Below are positions 45,773-55,481 of a stretch of DNA of 64,000 nt, in pieces. Origin of the DNA: Denitrovibrio sp. GTDB taxonomy: Bacteria; Chrysiogenota; Deferribacteres; Deferribacterales; Geovibrionaceae. Position numbers and translations under genes: made by a program. Each line of letters begins with the position of its first letter. Positions within the stretch are counted from its first letter, which is position 1. Location of the stretch: assembly GCA_002869145.1 (NCBI GenBank), contig PKTM01000019.1, positions 66,486 to 130,485 of the forward strand. The letters run 5' to 3'. Under the pieces are notes generated by a model. That model made no database searches, was not told the origin of the DNA, and worked only from the letters and a program-made list of their open reading frames with translations.

Positions 45773-46480
45773 ATGAAACCAGAAATTATAGTTGCACTGG
45801 ATTTTGACAATGTCGATGCGGCAAAAAAGATTGTAAAAAGCGCAGGCGATGCCGTTACATGGTATAAGGTTGGGCTGGAACTTTTTGTGGCGGACGGTCA
45901 AAAAGTTATTGAATTTCTGAAAAATGAAAACAAAAAAATATTTCTCGATCTAAAATTTCACGATATACCTAACACTGTGACAAAAGCAGTACTCACATCT
46001 CTTAAATATGAAACAGATATGGTAAATATGCACACTCAGGGCGGTCCTGAGATGATGAAGACCACGGTGGAAAAAATAGATGAATACTGTGACAAAACAG
46101 GTGTTCCAAGACCATTGCTGATAGGGGTGACGCTCCTGACAAGTCTTGATGAGGCCTATTTGAACATTATGAAGCTCGGCTTTGCAACCAGCAGAGACTA
46201 TGTGCTGCATTTGGCGGGTTTGGCTAAAGCTAGCGGTCTGGACGGTGTTGTATCCTCAGCACAGGAGACACCTGCAATAAAATCTGCTCTTGGTTATGAC
46301 TTTATTACCGTTACACCTGGGATAAGACCCGCTTCGGCATCTGTGGATGACCAGAAGAGGGTGGTTACACCAAAAGACGCAAAAGATATGGGAACAGACT
46401 TCATTGTTGTAGGAAGGCCTATTACTAAGGCACCGGATCCAAAAAAAGCTGCAATGGAGATACAGGAGGAAATGTGTTAA
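45773..46480 (+). CDS. pyrF: Orotidine 5'-phosphate decarboxylase
   Basis: A 235-residue TIM-barrel enzyme giving UMP in pyrimidine synthesis. The DLKFHDIPNT motif (about 59-68) holds the active-site Asp and Lys; TPGIRP near 179 is the phosphate-binding region. GGGGAGAAAAGCT precedes the ATG. The pyrE start overlaps its end. Typical size of group I PyrF. Confidence 0.95.
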   Translation: MKPEIIVALDFDNVDAAKKIVKSAGDAVTWYKVGLELFVADGQKVIEFLKNENKKIFLDLKFHDIPNTVTKAVLTSLKYETDMVNMHTQGGPEMMKTTVEKIDEYCDKTGVPRPLLIGVTLLTSLDEAYLNIMKLGFATSRDYVLHLAGLAKASGLDGVVSSAQETPAIKSALGYDFITVTPGIRPASASVDDQKRVVTPKDAKDMGTDFIVVGRPITKAPDPKKAAMEIQEEMC

Positions 46481-47052
46481 TTCAGGATAAGATACTTGAT
46501 ATTTACAAGAAGCATGATGCACTTTTAGAGGGGCACTTTCTGCTCTCCTCAGGTCTCCACTCAGACAGATTCTTACAGTCTGCGCTTATTATGCAGTACC
46601 CTCACATAGCAGAAAAGGTAGTATCTGAACTAGCAGATCAAATGTATGATGTACCCTTTACTACTGTAGTTTCACCAGCTGTTGGTGGTATAAGGTTTGG
46701 ATATGAATTTGGAAGATTGCTAAAGAAAAGGGCAATCTTCACCGAAAGGGTAAATGAGGTTATGACATTCAAGAGAGGATTTGCTCTGGAACCCGGCGAA
46801 AAAGTGGTTATAGCTGAAGATGTGGTTACAACCGGCAAGTCAACCAAAGAGTGCATGGATGCTGTTATCGCTGCGGGCGGAGATGTTGTTGCAATAACAT
46901 GTCTTGTAGACAGAAGCAACGGCGTGGCTCAGTTTGATGTACCTTTTTATCCTCTTTTACAGATTGACGTATCTGTATATGAGCCAGGTGACTGTCCTCT
47001 TTGCAAAAAAGGGCTGGAAGTTGTAAAACCTGGTAGCAGAAACATAAAATAA
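46474..47052 (+). CDS. pyrE: Orotate phosphoribosyltransferase
   Basis: A 192-residue type I PRTase that joins PRPP and orotate. The PRPP loop VVIAEDVVTTGKST (about 110-123) and SSGLHSDRF (about 25-33) are present. It starts with GTG inside the last codons of pyrF, with AGGAGGA upstream, so translation is coupled. The C-terminal CPLCKKGLE pair of Cys is a common feature of this subgroup. Confidence 0.93.
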   Translation: MLIQDKILDIYKKHDALLEGHFLLSSGLHSDRFLQSALIMQYPHIAEKVVSELADQMYDVPFTTVVSPAVGGIRFGYEFGRLLKKRAIFTERVNEVMTFKRGFALEPGEKVVIAEDVVTTGKSTKECMDAVIAAGGDVVAITCLVDRSNGVAQFDVPFYPLLQIDVSVYEPGDCPLCKKGLEVVKPGSRNIK

Positions 47053-47122
47053 GATATATTATTAGTAAGAGTTAGTTTTACAATTATTTAAAGCCCGGTA
47101 ACTGATAAAAGGAGTTTTTTCT

Positions 47123-47782
47123 TTGGAAAAAATAGAAAACGTTGATAAGTTTTTATCAGTCAACCAGAAGTTGTTGCTAGAAGTGAAAGTTGGCGATTAT
47201 GCAGGAATTTATGATTCCCGTGTGGAAGACATAGATGGTGACTTGCTTCACATATCTATGCATTCAGAACGTGGTGTTACAATACCTCTTAAGCCAAAGA
47301 CAAAGCTTCACATATCCTATGTAATGGACAGAGGTAGACTCAGCTTTAAATCTATTGTTGAAGATAGATTCATGGATCCTCGCCCTATGTTGAAAGTGCC
47401 TAAGCCGGATGCTCTTTTCAGAGAAGAGCTGAGAGCTTTTTTTCGTGTGGATGCCAGTTTTCCTGTTAAGCTGCTGGTAGACATAAACGAAGGGGACATT
47501 ATTAAACAAAAGATGTACGAAGCAAAAATGCTTGATCTTTCGGGGGGCGGGTGCAGAGTTTTGTGTAATGCTCCAATAGAGCGCAATGATATTTTCGAAC
47601 TTTTTTTTCTCGGAGCCATAGACAGACTGGATTCTGTGAAATTAGAGGCAAAGCGCATCAGAAAAAATGAAGAAAACATAGAAGTGGGCAGCGAATTTTA
47701 CTCAGTCACACAGGGTGATAGAGATAAAATTATAAAGTATGTTTTTAAAAGACAGGTCGAGCTAAGAAAACTACTCGGCTAG
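47123..47782 (+). CDS. PilZ-domain protein (YcgR-like), c-di-GMP binding
   Basis: A 219-residue protein with an N-terminal YcgR-like split-barrel region (about 10-90) and a PilZ domain (about 95-205). The c-di-GMP motifs are seen: RxxxR in RAFFRV and DLSGGG in MLDLSGGGCRV. It is likely a c-di-GMP effector that adjusts flagellar motility or secretion. It starts with TTG after GGAG. Its neighbour is a STAS protein, which suggests signalling that is independent of the pyr genes. Confidence 0.88.
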   Translation: MEKIENVDKFLSVNQKLLLEVKVGDYAGIYDSRVEDIDGDLLHISMHSERGVTIPLKPKTKLHISYVMDRGRLSFKSIVEDRFMDPRPMLKVPKPDALFREELRAFFRVDASFPVKLLVDINEGDIIKQKMYEAKMLDLSGGGCRVLCNAPIERNDIFELFFLGAIDRLDSVKLEAKRIRKNEENIEVGSEFYSVTQGDRDKIIKYVFKRQVELRKLLG

Positions 47783-47791
47783 GAGTTTAGA

Positions 47792-48136
47792 ATGGCTTTC
47801 AATAGTGAAAAGACAGAGTTGGGCGGCAAAAAATTTGACACCCTTTACCCTATTAACGAGCTTGATTCATATAACGGTGAAGAGCTGAAAAAGTATGCCA
47901 GTAATTCTATAAATGAAGTTGACGCTTTTATTGTTAATTTTTCTAAAGTGAGCTATCTGAACAGCAGCGGTCTCCGTGAACTCATTCAGATTCTTAAAAT
48001 GATGAAAGAGAATGAAAAAGCTTTTTTCCTCACTAATGTAAACAGTGAGATAATGAAGATATTTACCAGTACGAACCTGAACAAACTCTTCAATATTTAT
48101 TCAAGTAATGAAGAGGCTATGCGTTACCTTGTGTAA
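47792..48136 (+). CDS. STAS-domain protein (anti-sigma factor antagonist-like)
   Basis: A 114-residue STAS-domain protein like SpoIIAA/RsbV. VSYLNSSGLRELIQ (about 52-65) has the Ser that is phosphorylated in anti-sigma antagonists. No kinase partner (RsbW-like) is seen here. The gene lies 9 bp after the PilZ gene, so it may act in a common signalling path. Confidence 0.85.
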   Translation: MAFNSEKTELGGKKFDTLYPINELDSYNGEELKKYASNSINEVDAFIVNFSKVSYLNSSGLRELIQILKMMKENEKAFFLTNVNSEIMKIFTSTNLNKLFNIYSSNEEAMRYLV

Positions 48137-48146
48137 AGGTGAAATT

Positions 48147-49199
48147 TTGCCGGAGAAGACCCATCTTGATTCTCTCAGTCTAAAATATCTGCAGGAACTC
48201 GTTATAGGGCTAGGTATGCCAAAATTTCGTGCTATGCAGATATACAAGTGGATACATCATAAAAATTGTGAAGAGATATCAGACATGACGGACATATCAG
48301 TTGCAGACAGAAAAAAACTGTCTGAGGTGGGTGTGTTCACATCTCTTGACGTTAGTGATATACGTAAGTCTGCAAAGGACGGTTCAGTAAAATTTCTTTT
48401 CAGGCTTTTTGATGGTGAGCTTATAGAAGCTGTTATTCTGAATGACGGCAAAAGATTTACAGCATGTATCTCCTCTCAGGTAGGCTGCCTGATGGGCTGC
48501 ACTTTCTGTGCCACTGCAAAGCTTGGGCTCAAAAGAAATCTTACAACTGGCGAAATTGTAAAGCAGGTGAAAAGGCTGAACGAGTATTTGGCTGATTCAG
48601 AGAAAAAGCTTAATAATCTTGTGTTTATGGGTATGGGTGAACCTCTCGATAATCTTGATAATGTTAAATCTGCACTCACTATATTGCTGGACGACAATGG
48701 TTATGGTTTCTCCCACAGGAAAATAACACTCTCCACATGCGGTCTTACTGACAAAATCACGGAACTGTTTGAAATGGATACCCCTGTTAATTTGGCGGTA
48801 TCAGTGAATTCTCCTGACGATGAGATACGCAAAGAGATAATGCCTGTTGCAAACAAATATCCTCTGAGCTCTCTTATGGATGTTCTTAAAAAGCTGCCGC
48901 TAACAAAAAGAAAAAGCATAACAATAGAATACGTTCTTTTGAAAGGGTTTAATGACTCAATAGAGGATGCAAAGAAACTGGTTAAAATGCTGAAAGGGCT
49001 GGATAAGGTTAAAGTGAACCTGATAACTTATAATTCAGGTGCTGAAGCCGGCTTCTCGTCACCATCCGAAAAAGAGACTTTAAAATTTCAGGAATATCTG
49101 ATAAGTAACAATGTCGGAGTATTTATAAGGAAGTCTCTGGGCAGCGATATTGAAGGAGCCTGCGGGCAGCTCAGAGCAAAACATGAAGATGTCTCTTAG
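48147..49199 (+). CDS. rlmN: 23S rRNA (adenine-2503-C2)/tRNA A37 methyltransferase RlmN
   Basis: A 350-residue radical SAM methyltransferase. CLMGCTFCAT (about 114-123) holds the CxxxCxxC cluster. The methyl-carrying Cys and the C-terminal catalytic Cys (in GACGQLR) are kept. TTG 48147 with AAGGTG 5 bases upstream is the preferred start; the ATG at 48108 would extend the frame back over the STAS stop. It uses SAM to methylate 23S rRNA A2503. Confidence 0.93.
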   Translation: MPEKTHLDSLSLKYLQELVIGLGMPKFRAMQIYKWIHHKNCEEISDMTDISVADRKKLSEVGVFTSLDVSDIRKSAKDGSVKFLFRLFDGELIEAVILNDGKRFTACISSQVGCLMGCTFCATAKLGLKRNLTTGEIVKQVKRLNEYLADSEKKLNNLVFMGMGEPLDNLDNVKSALTILLDDNGYGFSHRKITLSTCGLTDKITELFEMDTPVNLAVSVNSPDDEIRKEIMPVANKYPLSSLMDVLKKLPLTKRKSITIEYVLLKGFNDSIEDAKKLVKMLKGLDKVKVNLITYNSGAEAGFSSPSEKETLKFQEYLISNNVGVFIRKSLGSDIEGACGQLRAKHEDVS

Positions 49200-49213
49200 T
49201 GCGGAGGACTGCA

Positions 49214-49435
49214 ATGAGTGATGGAAATTTTGAAAAGAAACTGAAAAATCTTGAAGAGATTGTAGAGAAGCTAGAAAGTGGCGAAATGGATATCGAAGAG
49301 ACACTTAAACTTTTTCAAAACGGTATGAAACTCGGCAAAGACTGCCGTAAAATGCTGGATGAAATAGAAGACAAGGTTAATAAAGTTTTATCCGCCGAAG
49401 GTGAAGAGATAGAGACGGAGCAGCTTGATGTCTGA
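49214..49435 (+). CDS. xseB: Exodeoxyribonuclease VII small subunit
   Basis: A 73-residue XseB with the FEKKLKNLEEIVEKLESGE family opening and two helices. It pairs with the large XseA nuclease, which is not in the window. ATG 49214 has GCGGAGG upstream. The next gene overlaps by 8 bases, a common xseB-ispA arrangement. Confidence 0.92.
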   Translation: MSDGNFEKKLKNLEEIVEKLESGEMDIEETLKLFQNGMKLGKDCRKMLDEIEDKVNKVLSAEGEEIETEQLDV

Positions 49436-50327
49436 ATTTAACATGGCCAATTACCTCAAATTCTGGGGTGGAAAGGTCGAAGAGTTTTTTGAAACATATA
49501 TTACTTGTGATGATGAACACTTAAAAGGCCTGATAAGCGCGATGCGTTACTCGCTTTTTGCAGGCGGTAAAAGACTCAGACCTGCTCTGGTGTATTCTTC
49601 ATATGGGATATTCGAGGGCTATTTTGACAAGGTTACTCCATTTGCCTCAGCGGTGGAGATGCTCCACACTTACTCTCTTATACATGACGATCTGCCCGCT
49701 ATGGATGATGACGACATGAGGCGCGGCAAACCAACAAATCATAAGATGTACGGAGAGGCCACAGCTATTCTGGCTGGAGACGGACTGCTTACAAAGTCGT
49801 TTGAAGTAATGTGTAACAAAGATATAAACCCTGACGTGGAGGCATCTCTGATGCTGGAAGCGGCGTTCAAACTGGCAGTAGCCACTGGCGAAAACGGTAT
49901 GGTCGGCGGACAGTTTGCTGACATGGAATCGGAAGACGGGGTTTTCAACTCTTCTGTTGTAGACTTCATACATACTAATAAAACATCAAAACTTATCGCC
50001 TACTGCTGCGAGCTGGGTGCGATACTCGGCTATGGCTCAGACGAGGATAAAAAACGGATGAGAGAATATGGAATGCGTATAGGGCTTGCATTTCAAATAG
50101 TAGACGATATATTGGATATAACCTCAACAACACAGGAGCTGGGAAAAGATGTCGGCAGTGACGAGGCCAGAGGAAAAGCTACATATCCGGCTATTCACGG
50201 AGTGGAGCAATCCCACGCTAAAGCGGAACTCCTCATTGAAGAAGCACTAGAGATTATATCTGTATACGGCAAAACAGCAGAGCCTTGCAGAGAGATAGCA
50301 AAATTTATAATAGAGAGAAAAAACTAA
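49428..50327 (+). CDS. ispA: Polyprenyl diphosphate synthase (farnesyl/geranylgeranyl type)
   Basis: A 299-residue trans-prenyltransferase that extends isoprenoid chains from IPP. The first Asp-rich motif is HDDLPAMDDDDMRRG (about 82-96); the second is IVDDILDIT (about 223-231). The residue before the first motif sets product length, most likely C15 (FPP). ATG 49428 with GGAG about 9 bases upstream. The dxs gene follows 4 bp later, so isoprenoid genes are grouped. Confidence 0.93.
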   Translation: MSEFNMANYLKFWGGKVEEFFETYITCDDEHLKGLISAMRYSLFAGGKRLRPALVYSSYGIFEGYFDKVTPFASAVEMLHTYSLIHDDLPAMDDDDMRRGKPTNHKMYGEATAILAGDGLLTKSFEVMCNKDINPDVEASLMLEAAFKLAVATGENGMVGGQFADMESEDGVFNSSVVDFIHTNKTSKLIAYCCELGAILGYGSDEDKKRMREYGMRIGLAFQIVDDILDITSTTQELGKDVGSDEARGKATYPAIHGVEQSHAKAELLIEEALEIISVYGKTAEPCREIAKFIIERKN

Positions 50328-50331
50328 TAAA

Positions 50332-52188
50332 ATGTCATATCTGGATGGTTTAAAACTGCCCGATGATATAAAAGAATTATCATACGAAGATCTAGAAAGA
50401 GTGGCTGAAGACACCCGCCATCGCATTATAGAGACCTGCTCCAAAACAGGTGGACATATTGCCCCCAGTCTGGGAGTGGTTGAACTTACCATTGCGCTTT
50501 TAAAAACCTTTAACCCCGAAAATGATCGTATTATATGGGACGTAGGTCATCAGTCATACGCTTTTAAGATATTAACTGACAGAAAGGACAGGTTTCATAC
50601 TTTGCGTCAGTACAAAGGTATTTCAGGTTTCAACAAACCATGTGAATCCACTTTTGATGCCTTTGGTGTAGGTCACACAAGCACATCTATATCCGCAGGA
50701 CTCGGAATGAGACTGGCGGATGATATCCTGGGCCGTGAGCGCAGAATTGTATCTGTTATAGGCGACGGAGCCATGACGGCAGGGATGGCTTTTGAAGCGC
50801 TGAATAATTTAGGCGAACTCGATAAGAATATGATAGTCGTTTTGAACGATAATGAAATGTCCATCAGCCCAAATGTTGGAGGCTTTTCAAACTATCTGTC
50901 AAACATGATGACAAGCAAATTCTACACACGTGTCCGCAAAGAGGTTCAGTCGCAGCTTGAGGACAAACCACTAGGCCCAAGACTTCTTAAAATTGCAAAA
51001 AAGATGGAAGAGGGGATGGTTGGCTTTTTCACACCAGGAATCCTTTTCGAAGAGATTGGCCTCAGATATATAGGCCCTATTCAGGGGCACAAGACAAAAG
51101 ATATAGTGAAGGCTCTGGAGAACGCAAAAGGGCTGGACGGACCTGTCCTAGTGCATGTGCTCACTAAAAAAGGTAAAGGGTATAAACCTGCTGAGGATAA
51201 CCCGTCAAAATTTCACGGGGTTGCCTCTTTTGACAGAGAAACAGGCGAATCTGTTAAAATAGCCGGCCAGAAATCTTACACTGATATTTTCGGTGAAACT
51301 CTTGCTGAAATGGCTGACAACAATAAATGTATAGTTGGCATCAGTGCTGCCATGAAGGACGGTACAGGGCTTAACATCTTTGAAGAGAAGCATCCTGACA
51401 GGGTGTTTGATGTAGGGATCGCAGAACAGCATGCAGTAACACTTGCTTCAGGTATGGCCATTAGCGGACTTAAACCTTTTGTAGCAATATATTCAACTTT
51501 CATGCAGCGTGCATATGACCAGATAATACATGACGTTGCTCTTCAGAATCTTCCAGTGGTGCTTTGCCTCGACAGAGGCGGGCTGGTTGGTGCAGACGGA
51601 CCTACACACCACGGAATTTTCGACATATCATACCTTCGCTGTGTACCTAATCTGACCGTTATGCTTCCTAAGGACGGCTACGAACTTGTTTCGATGTTAA
51701 AGATAGCAGAAGCCATGAAGTCTCCGGCAGCCATCAGATACGCCAGAGGCGAGGCAGGGAATTATCCAGACATAGAGCAGGAACGTGTTGTGATTGGTGA
51801 GCCTCAGATAGTAAACAGCGGGGAAAAGATAGCTATTGTCTCTGCGGGACACATCTTTTGTGAGGCATATAAGGCATATAAAAAACTTAAAGAAGAAGGC
51901 TTTAACCCGACACTTATAAATCTCCGTTTTCTTAAACCCCTTAATGAAAAGCGCATAGCAGATACACTCCGCAATGCTAAACTTGTAGTTACAATAGAAG
52001 AGGGGAGTGTGAAAGGGGGAGCAGGCGAAGAGATTCAGTCTATTGTGATGGATCACGAAATTAATGCAAAAGTTGTAAAACTCGGCATACCTGACAAATT
52101 CATAGAGCACGGTGATCTGCAAACCCTTAGGAAAATAGCAGGTATAACAGCAGATGTGCTTGTAAATCAGATAAAAGAACACATGTAA
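50332..52188 (+). CDS. dxs: 1-deoxy-D-xylulose-5-phosphate synthase
   Basis: A 618-residue thiamine diphosphate enzyme, first step of the MEP isoprenoid pathway. GDGAMTAGMAFEALNN (about 144-159) binds ThDP and Mg; DVGIAEQHAV (about 359-368) holds the active Glu. All three transketolase-type domains are present. The upstream ispA and the downstream tlyA are within 5 bp. Confidence 0.96.
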   Translation: MSYLDGLKLPDDIKELSYEDLERVAEDTRHRIIETCSKTGGHIAPSLGVVELTIALLKTFNPENDRIIWDVGHQSYAFKILTDRKDRFHTLRQYKGISGFNKPCESTFDAFGVGHTSTSISAGLGMRLADDILGRERRIVSVIGDGAMTAGMAFEALNNLGELDKNMIVVLNDNEMSISPNVGGFSNYLSNMMTSKFYTRVRKEVQSQLEDKPLGPRLLKIAKKMEEGMVGFFTPGILFEEIGLRYIGPIQGHKTKDIVKALENAKGLDGPVLVHVLTKKGKGYKPAEDNPSKFHGVASFDRETGESVKIAGQKSYTDIFGETLAEMADNNKCIVGISAAMKDGTGLNIFEEKHPDRVFDVGIAEQHAVTLASGMAISGLKPFVAIYSTFMQRAYDQIIHDVALQNLPVVLCLDRGGLVGADGPTHHGIFDISYLRCVPNLTVMLPKDGYELVSMLKIAEAMKSPAAIRYARGEAGNYPDIEQERVVIGEPQIVNSGEKIAIVSAGHIFCEAYKAYKKLKEEGFNPTLINLRFLKPLNEKRIADTLRNAKLVVTIEEGSVKGGAGEEIQSIVMDHEINAKVVKLGIPDKFIEHGDLQTLRKIAGITADVLVNQIKEHM

Positions 52189-52190
52189 TT

Positions 52191-53000
52191 ATGGCTAAAA
52201 ACCGGAAGCAGCGAATAGATAAACTTCTGGTGGAAAAGGGACTCGTAGCGGACGTTAATGAGGCTGCGCGGTTTCTTATGGCAGGGCTTGTGGTTGTGGA
52301 TGACCACAGAGTTGACAAACCCGGCACACAGGTTGACCCGGCAAGCGACATCAGGCTTAAGCAGCATATACCATACGTTAGCCGTGGGGGGCTGAAGCTT
52401 GAAAAAGCCCTCACATCATTCAATATTAACTTCAAAGATAAAACAGTAATAGACATCGGCGCATCCACCGGAGGCTTTTCAGATGTCGCACTCCAAAACG
52501 GTGCTGCGAAGATTTTTGCCATAGATATTGGACGGGGGCAGCTCGACCCGAAAGTTTCAAACAACCCGAAAGTGACAGTTCTGGACAATACCAACTTCAG
52601 AAATATTCAGTACAAAACCCTAGGGTGCACAGCAGACATCTTTATTGCTGATGTTTCTTTTATTTCTCTATCCATGATAATTCCGGCCTGTGTTCAGTTT
52701 GCTAAAGAGAGCGAATGTGTGTTCCTTATTAAACCTCAGTTCGAAGCGAAACCGGGTGAGGTGGACAAAGGGGGCATCGTAAATGACCGTTCTGTTCACG
52801 AGCGTGTTATAATGGAAGTGATAGCCTGCGGGGACGCAAACGGTTTTTTTCTGCACGGGCTCACTGCTTCCCCTATAAAGGGAGCAAAAGGAAATGTTGA
52901 ATATCTTGCTCATTTTGTATACAATGCACACGCAGAAGAGACCTCTTTAAAAGAGGTTATCAGACGGGTGGTGTATGAACAATATTGCTATAATTGCTAA
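52191..53000 (+). CDS. tlyA: TlyA-family rRNA methyltransferase / hemolysin-like
   Basis: A 269-residue protein with an N-terminal S4 RNA-binding domain (about 6-65) and a FtsJ-like SAM methyltransferase domain (IDIGASTGGFSDVAL near 86-100). TlyA methylates 2'-O of rRNA cytidines. The Lys-Asp-Lys-Glu set of FtsJ-like enzymes is partly visible. It overlaps nadK by 26 bases. The tlyA-nadK-recN order is a known bacterial arrangement. Confidence 0.9.
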   Translation: MAKNRKQRIDKLLVEKGLVADVNEAARFLMAGLVVVDDHRVDKPGTQVDPASDIRLKQHIPYVSRGGLKLEKALTSFNINFKDKTVIDIGASTGGFSDVALQNGAAKIFAIDIGRGQLDPKVSNNPKVTVLDNTNFRNIQYKTLGCTADIFIADVSFISLSMIIPACVQFAKESECVFLIKPQFEAKPGEVDKGGIVNDRSVHERVIMEVIACGDANGFFLHGLTASPIKGAKGNVEYLAHFVYNAHAEETSLKEVIRRVVYEQYCYNC

Positions 53001-53835
53001 ACCCCACGGTGACAGAGTAAAGCCTCTGGTCTATGAAATCATGGGTTTTCTTAGCAACCGCGGATGCAGCATTTTGAAAGACAAGAGAACAGCTGGTGTT
53101 ATTGGTGATCCGCAATTCAACACGGACGCCGAAATACAGGAGAATGCCGACCTTGTTGTTGTGCTTGGAGGCGATGGGACTCTTATATCTGCTGTACGCA
53201 TACTCTGCACAAAAGACACCCCTATTTTAGGCATAAACTTAGGCAGACTTGGTTTTCTTACAGAAACCACAGCGGATGATGCTGTTTCTGCTTTGAAAGA
53301 TGTTTTGGATGGTGATTATAAACTGGAACGCAGAATGAAGCTTCACTCCCATCTTATGCAGGAAGACGAACGCATACTGGAAATTGATGTTCTTAACGAC
53401 ATAGTTATAAACAAATCAGATGCGGCTCGTATTTTCGAAACCACTGTCTACATAGATGGAATGCTGGTAAATGAATACCGTGCAGACGGGCTTATCATAG
53501 CCACACCCACAGGCTCCACAGCTTACTCTCTGGCTGCCGGCGGACCTATTGTACATCCAAGTCTTGAAACAATGATTATTACTCCTATATGCCCGCAGGG
53601 GCTTTCTAATAGACCAATTATTATCTCTGATGAGAGCGAAGTCACAATAAAGGTGAACGCGGCAAAAGAGTCTGTCTCTATTACATACGACGGTCAGGTT
53701 TTCCATAAACTTGATAAGCAGAAAACTGTTACAGTGAAAAAAGCCAGTTCGGTAACAAGCCTTATAGTTCCAAAAGATAAGAATTACTACTCTTTGATCA
53801 GAGAAAAACTCGGCTGGGGTATCAGCCAATGCTGA
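52975..53835 (+). CDS. nadK: NAD kinase
   Basis: A 286-residue NAD kinase giving NADP from NAD and ATP/polyphosphate. GGDGTLISAVR (about 64-74) is the phosphate/NAD loop; NEYRADGLIIATPTGSTAYS (in two segments near 164-183) is the conserved core. It overlaps tlyA by 26 and recN by 7 bases. Confidence 0.95.
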   Translation: MNNIAIIAKPHGDRVKPLVYEIMGFLSNRGCSILKDKRTAGVIGDPQFNTDAEIQENADLVVVLGGDGTLISAVRILCTKDTPILGINLGRLGFLTETTADDAVSALKDVLDGDYKLERRMKLHSHLMQEDERILEIDVLNDIVINKSDAARIFETTVYIDGMLVNEYRADGLIIATPTGSTAYSLAAGGPIVHPSLETMIITPICPQGLSNRPIIISDESEVTIKVNAAKESVSITYDGQVFHKLDKQKTVTVKKASSVTSLIVPKDKNYYSLIREKLGWGISQC

Positions 53836-55481
53836 GTATGCTCCGTGTTGAAAACCTATCTGTCATCGAGTCTGTCAACGTGGAGTTCACCAAAGGTCTG
53901 AATATTATTACAGGGGAGACAGGAGCAGGTAAATCTGTCTTCATAGGTGCTCTTAACCTTGTTCTTGGAGCCAGATTCAGCCGTACACTTTTTCGTGACC
54001 CTTCCAAAAAACTCGTTGTGGAAGCTGAGTTTACTGACGTGAGTAACGTCAGAAAAGATATCAGAGAGCAGTTCGACATAGAAACAGATATCATAATACG
54101 GCGGGAAATAGACAGTTCCGGAAAGAATCGTATCTTTATAAACGGACGTATGGCAACGGTGGAACAGCTCAAAGAGGCAGCCGTTGGCTTTTGCGACATC
54201 CATGGTCAGCACGAACATCAGATGCTGCTCGACAGCACTACACACATCTCTTTCATAGATTCTCTGGTGGAGCCTTCACTAAAAGATAGGTACAGACAGA
54301 CTTTTGAGCGTTACAGCGTACTGGAAAAAGAGATAAATGAGATAAAAAATAACCGCCAGCAAGTGATCAGAGAGAAAGATATGCTGGAGTTTCAGCTAAA
54401 CGAAATAGATAGTATGAATATTGATATAGATGCTGATTCAAGAATAGATGATAAAGTGAACATGCTTTCAAATATGGAAAAGATTCTCGAATCCGCATCA
54501 AATGCACTGGGGCTTATTCGAGACGGTGAGATAAACGCATACGATTTGCTCTCCTCCGCTGCTTCAGCATTAAGCAGTGTTTCATCATACAACTCTGTAC
54601 TGGAAAAAGCGGAAAACCAACTTTCAGAGGCAACATACATTATAAATGATGCTATCGCAGCTATAGAGAATGTGGCTGATATGCAGGAGCTTGACCCATC
54701 AGAGCTGGACAGCCTTATGGACAGGAAGTACAGACTCCAAAATCTTATGAAAAAATACGGCCCTGAGCTTTCCGATGTGGTAAGTTTCGGTGAAGTAGTT
54801 TCAGGAAAACTGGAAGATATTGTTTTTGGTCAGGATAATCTGGATAAACTGGAGAAACAGCTGACCGAAGTGTTTGCTGAGCTTAAAGAGGACGCAAAAC
54901 TGCTGAATTTACGCCGTAAAGAGATAGCAAAAAAGATAGAGGACAAGGTTGTCGAATCTCTTGATGAACTAGAACTTAAAAACTGTGTCTTTATTACTGT
55001 ATTTAATGAATCGGAAATACCTGATGTGACTGCCGGGCTAAAGGCTGAGTTTTTCATCAGCACTAACCCGGGTTTTGAACCTGGTCCACTTGTTAAAGTA
55101 GCTTCAGGCGGTGAAATATCCCGTGTAATGCTTGCACTCAAAGAGGTCTTTGCTGTTGCTGACAAGGTTGACACTCTGGTCTTTGATGAGGTGGACACCG
55201 GAATAAGCGGCCGTACAGCTAAAAAAGTAGCTTTGAAGTTAAAAAAAGTTTCAAAATCAAGACAAGTGATAGTAATTACACACCTTCCTGTGGTGGCTTC
55301 TGCTGGAAACAGACATTTTCATATAACTAAGTCACTCATAGGTGACAAGGCAAAAACTGAAATAGGTCTTGTGAAAGATTCTGAGAGGATAAACGTGCTG
55401 GCTTCGATGATAGCAGGTGATGCTACAAAATCATCACTAGAGCAGGCAGCGGAGATGATAAAGGAGATGACAAATGCTTGA
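53829..55481 (+). CDS. recN: DNA repair ATPase RecN
   Basis: A 550-residue SMC-like ATPase of double-strand break repair. Walker A GETGAGKS (about 29-36), long coiled coils in the middle (about 150-380), Walker B LVFDEVDTGISG near 454-465 and LSGG-like ASGGEISR near 424-431. The protein joins broken ends with RecA. It overlaps nadK by 7 and dedA by 8 bases. Confidence 0.94.
   Translation: MLSMLRVENLSVIESVNVEFTKGLNIITGETGAGKSVFIGALNLVLGARFSRTLFRDPSKKLVVEAEFTDVSNVRKDIREQFDIETDIIIRREIDSSGKNRIFINGRMATVEQLKEAAVGFCDIHGQHEHQMLLDSTTHISFIDSLVEPSLKDRYRQTFERYSVLEKEINEIKNNRQQVIREKDMLEFQLNEIDSMNIDIDADSRIDDKVNMLSNMEKILESASNALGLIRDGEINAYDLLSSAASALSSVSSYNSVLEKAENQLSEATYIINDAIAAIENVADMQELDPSELDSLMDRKYRLQNLMKKYGPELSDVVSFGEVVSGKLEDIVFGQDNLDKLEKQLTEVFAELKEDAKLLNLRRKEIAKKIEDKVVESLDELELKNCVFITVFNESEIPDVTAGLKAEFFISTNPGFEPGPLVKVASGGEISRVMLALKEVFAVADKVDTLVFDEVDTGISGRTAKKVALKLKKVSKSRQVIVITHLPVVASAGNRHFHITKSLIGDKAKTEIGLVKDSERINVLASMIAGDATKSSLEQAAEMIKEMTNA

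Noticed and set aside
49214-49435. Missing xseA next to xseB as a sign of gene loss
   Set aside because: xseA is often elsewhere in the genome; absence from a 64-kb window proves nothing.
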